In this document: positions 1-5,307 of the stretch, one piece after another
Layout: the number at the start of each line of letters is the position of its first letter
How positions within the stretch are numbered: position 1 is the first letter of the stretch
NCBI GenBank assembly: GCA_902795905.1
Contig: CADBMY010000263.1
Span: 1-6,474 of the forward strand
Source of the DNA: an uncultured Erysipelotrichaceae bacterium
Lineage (GTDB): Bacteria; Bacillota_I; Bacilli_A; Erysipelotrichales; Erysipelotrichaceae
Length of the DNA: 6,474 nucleotides
Reading direction: 5' to 3'
The notes under the pieces: model-generated
Databases searched by the model: none
Told to the model about the DNA's origin: nothing
The model's input: the letters and a program-made list of their open reading frames with translations, nothing else
Program-made: the position numbers and the translations under genes

Positions 1-774
1 AAGCTGCTTGAAGATATGGGCATTGAAGCCATGGTTATCAGTAAGGAGACTTCCGCTGAGGAAGTACAGACGAAGTTTGTACAGTTCAGGAAGCTTCTCG
101 ATGAAGGCAAAGATGTCGCTTTTGTCGTACGCAAGGGAGCCTTGACGTATGAAGGCAAAGTGACCTATGCGAATGAATATCCGCTGAAGCGTGAAGAGAT
201 CATCCGTCATGTGCTGCAGTACAGCGGTGATGATGCGGTCATCTCAACGACAGGCAAGGCATCGCGTGAAGTCTTTGAACTGCGTGCTGCTCAGCAGGAT
301 ACACATGCCCGTGATTTCCTGACGGTAGGATCCATGGGTCACTGTTCCAGCATTGCCCTGGGGGCGGCGTTACAGCAGCCGGATACACGTTTCTGGTGTA
401 TCGACGGTGACGGAGCCGCATTAATGCATATGGGAGCCATGGCGGTGATTGCTGACTGCCATCCCCGCAATCTGATCCATATCATCATCAATAACGGTGC
501 GCATGAATCTGTCGGCGGTATGCCCACAGTGTTAAAGCACCTGGATATTGCCAAAGCCGCGGCAGCCTGCGGATATCCGTATGCGGTCACGGTCAGCACA
601 GCGGAAGAGCTTGATCAGGCTCTGGCTGAGGCAATTGAACGCCATGATCTGACGATGATCGAAGTCAAGGCGGCCATCGGTGCCAGGAGCGATCTTGGCA
701 GACCGACGACGACAGCACTGGAAAACAAAGTCAATTTCATGAACTGGCTGAAAGAGAAAAGAGAGCAGAAATGA
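1..774 (+). CDS. aepY: Phosphonopyruvate decarboxylase, C-terminal part (5' end outside the window)
   Basis: This is a thiamine-diphosphate enzyme that decarboxylates phosphonopyruvate to phosphonoacetaldehyde. That step makes the PEP-mutase reaction irreversible and commits carbon to C-P compounds such as 2-aminoethylphosphonate. The frame is open from base 1, giving 257 residues; the family is usually about 370-380, so the missing part is the N-terminal domain. The ATG at 16 is internal. Visible in order (numbered from the first complete codon) are the family stretch ISTTGKASREVFE (about 81-93), GSMGHCSSIALG (about 110-121), the ThDP/Mg motif starting GDG (136-138) and ending NN (164-165) followed by GAHESVGG, and the C-terminal SDLGRPTTT. 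These match phosphonopyruvate decarboxylase better than the related sulfopyruvate decarboxylase beta subunit. It overlaps the next gene by ATGA. PEP mutase would be expected just upstream, which is inference. Confidence 0.93.
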   Translation, partial: KLLEDMGIEAMVISKETSAEEVQTKFVQFRKLLDEGKDVAFVVRKGALTYEGKVTYANEYPLKREEIIRHVLQYSGDDAVISTTGKASREVFELRAAQQDTHARDFLTVGSMGHCSSIALGAALQQPDTRFWCIDGDGAALMHMGAMAVIADCHPRNLIHIIINNGAHESVGGMPTVLKHLDIAKAAAACGYPYAVTVSTAEELDQALAEAIERHDLTMIEVKAAIGARSDLGRPTTTALENKVNFMNWLKEKREQK

Positions 775-1892
775 CACAGAAGAATATCCTTGTGACAAGA
801 TCCTCCATGCCTGCATTTGAGGAATACGTTGAAGAGATCCGTGATATCTGGGACAGCCGCTGGCTGACCAACATGGGTGCCAAACACAAACAGCTGCAGA
901 AAGAACTTTCTTCTTATCTGAAAGTGGATGAGACTGACCTGCTGACCAACGGACATATGGCAATTGAACTTTCACTTGCGGCCATGGGTCTGCAGGGAGA
1001 GGTGATCACGACCCCGTTTACGTTTATCTCCACAACGCAGGCAATCGTCCGCAACGGTCTTACACCGGTCTTCTGTGATATCGATCCGGTTACCTATACG
1101 ATGGATCCGAAGAAGATCGAAGCACTGATCACGGAGAAGACATGTGCGATCCTGCCTGTCCATGTATACGGAAATATCTGTGATGTTGAAGCCATCGAAG
1201 AGATTGCCCGGAAGCACAACCTGAAGTTGATCTACGATGCAGCACATGTATTCGGTGTTGAATACAAGGGCAGGGGCATCGGGTCCTTTGGTGATGTCTC
1301 CTGTTTCAGCTTCCATGCGACGAAGGTCTTCCACACGATCGAGGGCGGTGCTGTCACCTATGCTGAAGCGATGAAGGATACCTTCGGAAAGAAGCTGAGC
1401 TATATCAAGGACTTCGGTATCGAGGATGAGGAAAGTATCCCCGAGATCGGTCCCAATGCCAAGTTCAACGAGTTCTGTGCAGCCATGGGTCTCTGCAATC
1501 TGCGTCATGTGGATGGTGAGATCGCCAAGAGGCAGAAGGTCGTAGAGCGCTACAGGGAGAATCTGTCCGGAATTCCGGGAATCACCCTGAATCAGCCGCA
1601 GAAGGACGTAAAACCCAATTACGCATACTTCCCGGTCATCTTTGATGAAGAGATCCTCGGCGTAAACAGAGACCGGATCAAGGAGTTCCTCGGTGAACAT
1701 GGTATTCATGCCCGTAAGTACTTCTATCCGATCACCAATTCTGTTTCCTGCTATCAGGGCAAATACGATCCGCATGATACTCCGATCGCATTGAAGATGT
1801 CCCATCAGGTCCTGACCCTTCCGTTATTTGCGGATATGGAACTTGAAGATGTAGATTATATCTGTGATCTGATCAAAGAGGCAATTCGATGA
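771..1892 (+). CDS. DegT/DnrJ/EryC1/StrS family PLP aminotransferase
   Basis: A 373-residue fold-type I PLP aminotransferase of normal family length. The PLP-binding Asp lies in LIYDAAHVFG (Asp156). The Schiff-base lysine is Lys185 in SFHATKVFHTIEGGA, a form seen in sugar aminotransferases that act on dTDP-4-keto-6-deoxyhexoses. Other family marks are the N-terminal SRWLTNMG, TPFTFISTTQAI, PVHVYGN, and the C-terminal half with HARKYFYP. Known members transfer an amino group from glutamate to a nucleotide-linked keto-sugar in the cytoplasm. The gene starts within the stop of the phosphonopyruvate decarboxylase gene and overlaps the following glycosyltransferase gene, both by ATGA. By position it could instead aminate phosphonoacetaldehyde to AEP, normally the job of the class V enzyme PhnW. 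The family call is firm; the substrate is unknown. Confidence 0.9.
   Translation: MTQKNILVTRSSMPAFEEYVEEIRDIWDSRWLTNMGAKHKQLQKELSSYLKVDETDLLTNGHMAIELSLAAMGLQGEVITTPFTFISTTQAIVRNGLTPVFCDIDPVTYTMDPKKIEALITEKTCAILPVHVYGNICDVEAIEEIARKHNLKLIYDAAHVFGVEYKGRGIGSFGDVSCFSFHATKVFHTIEGGAVTYAEAMKDTFGKKLSYIKDFGIEDEESIPEIGPNAKFNEFCAAMGLCNLRHVDGEIAKRQKVVERYRENLSGIPGITLNQPQKDVKPNYAYFPVIFDEEILGVNRDRIKEFLGEHGIHARKYFYPITNSVSCYQGKYDPHDTPIALKMSHQVLTLPLFADMELEDVDYICDLIKEAIR
1875..1881 (+). promoter_or_regulatory. Ribosome-binding site for the GT-A glycosyltransferase gene
   Basis: AAAGAGG ends 7 bases before the ATG at 1889 and lies within the last codons of the aminotransferase gene. It supports the ATG in the ATGA overlap as a real start, allowing both independent and coupled initiation. 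Confidence 0.5.
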
Positions 1893-3046
1893 AGAGTATC
1901 ATCGTCATCATCGGATACAACCGTAAGGACTGTATACGGAACTGTTACCGTGCCGTATCACGGGCACTGATGCATGAGGAAGATCAGATCGATCTCTGTT
2001 TCAGCCTTGACCACAGTGATATGCAGGAAGAACTGACGGCGATGATTTCTTCTTTCCCGTGGACATACGGGGAAAAACGTGTGATCACTTATCCGGAGCG
2101 TCAGGGACTGCGCAAACATGTGCTGTCCTGCGGTGATCTGGTGGAGGGACATGACTTCCTGATCATGCTGGAGGATGATGTCATCGTATCCGACAGTTTT
2201 TATCTGTATGTACGCAAAGCCATGGAACAGTACGGAGACTGTCCGGAGATCGCCGGTGTATCGCTCTATCAGCACTATACGCATCCGCAGGTAGGCAGGC
2301 ATTTTGAGCCTGAATACAGCGGCAGTGATGTCTATCTGTTGCAGAGCGCACAGTCCTGGGGACAGGCATGGTCACTGCGTATGTGGAATGATTTCCGGAA
2401 GTGGTATGCGGAGCACCAGAGCTTTGAACAGCCCCGTCGCATGGCAGACTATTCCTACGGCTGGGATCAGCGCAGCTGGCTGCGTTACTACATGGGATAT
2501 ATCTGTTCAGAGAATCTGTTCATGATCTATCCGTATCATTCATTCTCCACAAATATGGAAGAAGCCGGTGAAAACCGTAAGTATACCGATACGGACTATC
2601 AGGTCTCTGTTGTCCGCGGTCAGAAAGAATTCCGCATGCCTGCACTGGCTGAACTGGTGCGGTATGATGCCTTTTTTGAGCGTATGGATGATCCTTACTT
2701 TTCCGGTGTATATGAAGGTGAGAATGTCCTGATGGACCTTAACGGCAGTCACTCAAGGTATTTTGACGCGCATTATCTGCTGTCCACCAGATATCTGCCC
2801 TACACGGTCGTAAAAACGTACGGACTGCGTCTCAGGCCGCAGGAGATCAATTACCGTGAACAGATCTCCGGAAACGATATCTTCCTGTATGACCTCTCAA
2901 AGCCCGCAAAGAAACAGAAAGCCGGAATCAATTCCAATGTCGTACGCTATGATGTCAGAGCTGTCTCCTGGGCCAGACTGTCATTCCTCGGTGCGACCGA
3001 GTTTGCCCAGAATCTCAGAAAGAAACGAAAGAAACGCAGAAAATGA
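1889..3046 (+). CDS. GT-A fold glycosyltransferase, GNT-I-like layout
   Basis: A 385-residue cytoplasmic glycosyltransferase. The N-terminus (IIVIIGYNRKDCIRNC) forms the nucleotide-binding start of a GT-A fold. A GLRKHVLSCGDL stretch (about 73-84) is followed by LIMLEDDVIVSDSFYLY, whose EDD (95-97) is the likely metal and nucleotide-sugar site. QSAQSWGQAW (about 152-161) and SYGWDQRSWLRYY (about 189-201) look like the acceptor and catalytic region. The order of these blocks resembles the GNT-I (GT13) group more than ordinary GT2 enzymes. Residues from about 240 on form a C-terminal extension without a recognised motif, ending in a basic tail (KKRKKRRK) that could touch the membrane. No signal peptide or membrane segment is seen. 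It overlaps both neighbours by ATGA. Donor and acceptor cannot be read from sequence; transfer to the growing surface glycan is inferred from context. Confidence 0.8.
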   Translation: MKSIIVIIGYNRKDCIRNCYRAVSRALMHEEDQIDLCFSLDHSDMQEELTAMISSFPWTYGEKRVITYPERQGLRKHVLSCGDLVEGHDFLIMLEDDVIVSDSFYLYVRKAMEQYGDCPEIAGVSLYQHYTHPQVGRHFEPEYSGSDVYLLQSAQSWGQAWSLRMWNDFRKWYAEHQSFEQPRRMADYSYGWDQRSWLRYYMGYICSENLFMIYPYHSFSTNMEEAGENRKYTDTDYQVSVVRGQKEFRMPALAELVRYDAFFERMDDPYFSGVYEGENVLMDLNGSHSRYFDAHYLLSTRYLPYTVVKTYGLRLRPQEINYREQISGNDIFLYDLSKPAKKQKAGINSNVVRYDVRAVSWARLSFLGATEFAQNLRKKRKKRRK

Positions 3047-4206
3047 GCAGATTTTTCACCAAAACAGGTGCTTTCTATGAAAAGCATAAAAAGGGCATCC
3101 TGCTGGCAACCGTGATTGCGGCTTTTATCATGACGGCAGCTGTCTACACATTCGAGGAGTTCTATGTGGATGATTTCTTCTACATGAAGAAATTTGGAAC
3201 CAATGAACCGATCGAAAGTATTGCGGACATCATTGCCTTCCAGAAGATGCACTATCTGTGGTGGGGCGGAAGAACCCCGGGCGATACGATCCTGCAGCTG
3301 CTTCTGTTCATGCCTAGACCTCTGGCCGGCATTACCGGTGCCTGCGGTTTCTTCGCGTTGGTATACCTGATCTGTAAAAATGCCCTGAACAGCAAAGTCA
3401 CACTGCCGTACTTCTGCCTGATGCTGGGCATGATCTATCACCTCAACAGTAATTTCTACGAGACGGTGGAGTGGTATACCGGTGCCGGTTTCTACATGTG
3501 GCCGATGATGTTTGTGATGTGGGCATGCGTGCCTGTATATACCTGGTTTAAGACAGGAAGCTTTACCCCGAAATGGTATCACTGGCTGTTACTGCCGGTC
3601 ATCCTGTTTGCGGGCTGGAGTCTTGAGAATGTCGGTCCGACTCTGCTGGTGATCCTGGTACTGGTGATCGTGCAGAAATACCGTATGGAAAAGAAGGTCG
3701 ATATCTACTTCACGGTATCGGCAGTACTTGTGTTTATCGGCTGTATCCTGCTGCTGGCAGCCCCGGGCAACTATGCCAGAGGTGAAGGCTTCAGCGGCGG
3801 TCTGATGGCGATCGCCTACCGCGGTCATGGCCAGATCAATGCCTGGGCAGACTGGCTGTTCATGCCGATACTGACGGCTGTACTGGCAGCGCTGGCGGTA
3901 CATGCAAAAGACAGCAGCTATCTGAAGCGGGACCGGCTGACACAGTATTCCGTACTGTGGTTTGTGATGAGCGTGGTGATCATGATCGCATCGCCGACCT
4001 TCCCGGAACGTACGACCTTTACATCACTGGTGATCATCCTGCCGATGATCCTGCACCTGATCGAAGCATTTATCGGCGAAGACGAAAAGAAAAGAAAGAC
4101 CATGCATGTGCTGGCTTTCTTCCTTGGTTTATCCTTTGTGCTGGTAATGCTGTCAACAGGACTGCTGGCGGCAGTGCGCTCAGTCGGTGTCGATATTCCT
4201 CACTAA
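3043..4206 (+). CDS. Polytopic membrane protein, DUF6056-like (possible GT-C glycosyltransferase)
   Basis: A 387-residue integral membrane protein with roughly ten to eleven hydrophobic segments. The first is near 18-36, others lie at about 84-110, 144-168, 178-195, 198-212, 220-240, 269-286, 303-318 and 326-343, and the last is at 353-375. After the first segment comes a likely extracytoplasmic stretch with YVDDFFY (41-47) and YLWWGGR (71-77). Its acidic pair resembles the catalytic acidic residues of GT-C enzymes that use polyprenyl-phosphate sugars. Also visible are WYTGAGFYMWP, LAAPGNYARG and SPTFPERTTF, which recall the uncharacterised DUF6056 family. A role in adding a side group to a lipid-linked or exported glycan is inference. 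It starts by ATGA overlap with a poor ribosome-binding site, so coupled translation is likely. It ends soon after the last membrane segment and shares stop-codon bases with the convergent gene. DUF6056 proteins are often longer, so a shortened C-terminus is possible. Confidence 0.75.
   Translation: MSRFFTKTGAFYEKHKKGILLATVIAAFIMTAAVYTFEEFYVDDFFYMKKFGTNEPIESIADIIAFQKMHYLWWGGRTPGDTILQLLLFMPRPLAGITGACGFFALVYLICKNALNSKVTLPYFCLMLGMIYHLNSNFYETVEWYTGAGFYMWPMMFVMWACVPVYTWFKTGSFTPKWYHWLLLPVILFAGWSLENVGPTLLVILVLVIVQKYRMEKKVDIYFTVSAVLVFIGCILLLAAPGNYARGEGFSGGLMAIAYRGHGQINAWADWLFMPILTAVLAALAVHAKDSSYLKRDRLTQYSVLWFVMSVVIMIASPTFPERTTFTSLVIILPMILHLIEAFIGEDEKKRKTMHVLAFFLGLSFVLVMLSTGLLAAVRSVGVDIPH
4083..4121 (-). 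terminator. Possible weak terminator for the GT2 gene, inside the membrane-protein gene
   Basis: Read on the - strand, AAGAAAG (4121-4115) pairs with CTTTCTT (4098-4092). There are three more inner pairs, CCA with TGG, past a one-base bulge, and a 9-base loop. The T-rich run TTTCTTTTC follows (4091-4083). The stem is mostly A-T and the T-run is interrupted, so this is only a candidate. It lies about 80 bases past the stop of the - strand gene. Confidence 0.25.
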
Positions 4207-5243
4207 GAGCCTGTATAGATACGTCTGCGGTAGCGTCTGTAGAGAGAGCTGAACGTATTCTTCGCAAAGCTCAGCAGTGTATATGTATTGACGATCTTTG
4301 CAGGACTGCCGGAAACGGCGGTCTTTTTAAATATTTCTGAATACCGGTTGGGGGTCTCAGCCTTACGGATGGATGCCAGGGCAGCAGGTGTCGTGATATA
4401 TTCACGCACCAGCTGGAGGCGTTCTTTCCGGGTGTAGGGATTGCCGTCAGCGAACATGTTGATGACGAAGACTTCGTACTCTCTTAACAGGTAGTTGTCG
4501 ATCAGCGGATGATCCGGTTCACCGAGAGCTTTCATCATGTCTCTGACTGCTGTCTCCTTATCGATCAATACAGGAATACAGTCCGGCAGATACCGGTTGA
4601 CCATGGATTCCTTGGCTCTTTTTACGTAGTGGTAGGCAATCACGGCAGAACTCTTTACTCTGCGTGAATAGGTAAATGCCACACAGTTGAAGATCAGATC
4701 ACCGGAGTTCTCATGCCCGACCGGAAGACACTCAGGATGATCCTTCAGGATCGAAGTCCGGTAGAACTTGTTCCAGTAGGTATTGAAGTTATCATTCCTG
4801 AAGCAGTCAGCGACCGCATCCGCTGTCTTAGTATACGTACAGTCCGGTGTAGGCATGTCAAAACTGTAGCCTTCCTCGATGAAATCCACGGTATTGCCGA
4901 AGACCAGAATATCCGGATCATCATCCAGAAGCTGGACGAGTTTCTGAATCGTATTGTCTTCTACCCGGTCATCATCATCGAGAAACCAGGTGTATTTGCC
5001 GGAAGCGTACTGCAGAGCAGTCTTACGGGCAGCCGTACAGCCGCTGTTAGGCTGGGCATAGACACTGATCATCGGATATCTGTTCTGGTAATCACGCAGA
5101 ACCGCCAGACTGTTATCTTTGGAACCATCATCAACGAGGATCATCTCGATCTCGTCATCAAGCTGGGGCAGGATACTGTCGAGACACTGCGGCAGCTCCT
5201 TTTCAGCATTATATACAGGAATAAGTATGGATAGTTTTTTCAT
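4203..5243 (-). CDS. GT2 family glycosyltransferase
   Basis: A 346-residue enzyme with an N-terminal GT-A domain of the GT2 family. LSILIPVYNAEKELPQCLDS opens the nucleotide-binding fold. ILVDDGSKDNS carries the first acidic pair (Asp38-39), NSGCTAARKTAL is the usual donor-domain helix, and FLDDDDRV (Asp89-92) is the metal-binding DXD region. WNKFYRTSIL (about 157-166) and GHENSGDLIFN (about 176-186) follow. The remainder is an accessory C-terminal region ending in a basic YRRYRRRIYTGS tail, with no membrane segment. Two ATGs are adjacent (5246 and 5243). The second is chosen because AAGAAGG ends 5 bases before it and only 2 before the first. The gene opposes the surrounding operons. It meets the membrane-protein gene tail to tail and diverges from the GT4 gene. 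It probably adds one sugar of the same glycan; the substrate is unknown. Confidence 0.9.
   Translation of the reverse strand: MKKLSILIPVYNAEKELPQCLDSILPQLDDEIEMILVDDGSKDNSLAVLRDYQNRYPMISVYAQPNSGCTAARKTALQYASGKYTWFLDDDDRVEDNTIQKLVQLLDDDPDILVFGNTVDFIEEGYSFDMPTPDCTYTKTADAVADCFRNDNFNTYWNKFYRTSILKDHPECLPVGHENSGDLIFNCVAFTYSRRVKSSAVIAYHYVKRAKESMVNRYLPDCIPVLIDKETAVRDMMKALGEPDHPLIDNYLLREYEVFVINMFADGNPYTRKERLQLVREYITTPAALASIRKAETPNRYSEIFKKTAVSGSPAKIVNTYTLLSFAKNTFSSLYRRYRRRIYTGS
4304..4328 (+). terminator. Intrinsic terminator of the left operon, embedded in the opposing GT2 gene
   Basis: GACTGCCG (4304-4311) pairs with CGGCGGTC (4316-4323) around a GAAA tetraloop, giving eight pairs with one G-U. Five T follow directly (4324-4328), then A/T-rich sequence. 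Only the + strand orientation has the T-run after the stem, so it should stop + transcription and not the GT2 transcript. It lies 97 bases beyond the TAA at 4204-4206. On the - strand the same bases encode roughly KKTAVSGSP near the GT2 C-terminus. Activity is inferred from structure. Confidence 0.75.
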
Positions 5244-5248
5244 CATGA

Positions 5249-5255
5249 CCTTCTT
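5249..5255 (-). promoter_or_regulatory. Ribosome-binding site that decides the GT2 start
   Basis: On the - strand, AAGAAGG lies 5 bases before the second of two adjacent ATGs (5243-5241) and only 2 bases before the first. Normal spacing therefore favours the second Met, giving MKKLSILIPVYN as the N-terminus. Confidence 0.5.
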
Positions 5256-5278
5256 TTCGTTATTCTAACATACAGACA

Positions 5279-5287
5279 TGATATTAT
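5279..5287 (+). promoter_or_regulatory. Candidate extended -10 promoter for the GT4 operon
   Basis: TGATATTAT fits an extended -10 (TGn plus TATTAT, one mismatch to TATAAT). A start near 5294 would leave a leader of about 14 bases holding the ribosome-binding site. No good -35 box is seen at 16-18 bases, which is common for extended -10 promoters. This is a sequence match only. Confidence 0.4.
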
Positions 5288-5288
5288 A
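5283..5288 (-). promoter_or_regulatory. Candidate -10 box for the GT2 gene
   Basis: On the - strand this is a perfect TATAAT, predicting a start near 5276 and a leader of about 33 bases before the GT2 ATG. The -35 region lies near the first codons of the divergent GT4 gene and has no convincing TTGACA. The box overlaps the + strand -10 candidate almost completely. Confidence 0.4.
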
Positions 5289-5296
5289 TTAGCATT

Positions 5297-5303
5297 AAGG
5301 AAG
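5297..5303 (+). promoter_or_regulatory. Ribosome-binding site for the GT4 gene
   Basis: AAGGAAG precedes the ATG at 5308, with its AAGGA core ending 6 bases before it. It supports this start. Confidence 0.6.
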
Positions 5304-5307
5304 AAAG

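Noticed and set aside
16..774. ATG at 16 as the start of a complete 252-residue protein
   Set aside because: The frame is open to the window edge, no ribosome-binding site precedes it, and the product would lack the N-terminal domain that the family requires.
972..1805. Long open frame (277 codons) on the - strand across the aminotransferase gene
   Set aside because: It is the antisense shadow of a clear PLP aminotransferase. The translation has no recognisable domain and there is no convincing ribosome-binding site.
3010..3042. Purine-rich run (AGAAAGAAACGAAAGAAACGC) as a repeat or slippage site
   Set aside because: It encodes the basic KKRKKRRK tail in frame. There are no uniform repeat units, and the frame is intact on both sides.
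2947..3582. 211-codon open frame on the - strand across the junction of the glycosyltransferase and membrane-protein genes
   Set aside because: It is antisense to two supported genes and is His/Arg-rich low-information protein without a domain.
3957..4340. 127-codon + strand frame running past the membrane-protein stop, as possible evidence of a frameshift extending that protein
   Set aside because: The translation shows no membrane segment or family motif after the stop, and the true frame stays open with good helices up to its TAA.
4713..5234. 173-codon open frame on the + strand inside the GT2 gene
   Set aside because: It lies antisense to the conserved GT2 catalytic region, and the protein resembles no family. 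The openness follows from the codon pattern of the real gene.
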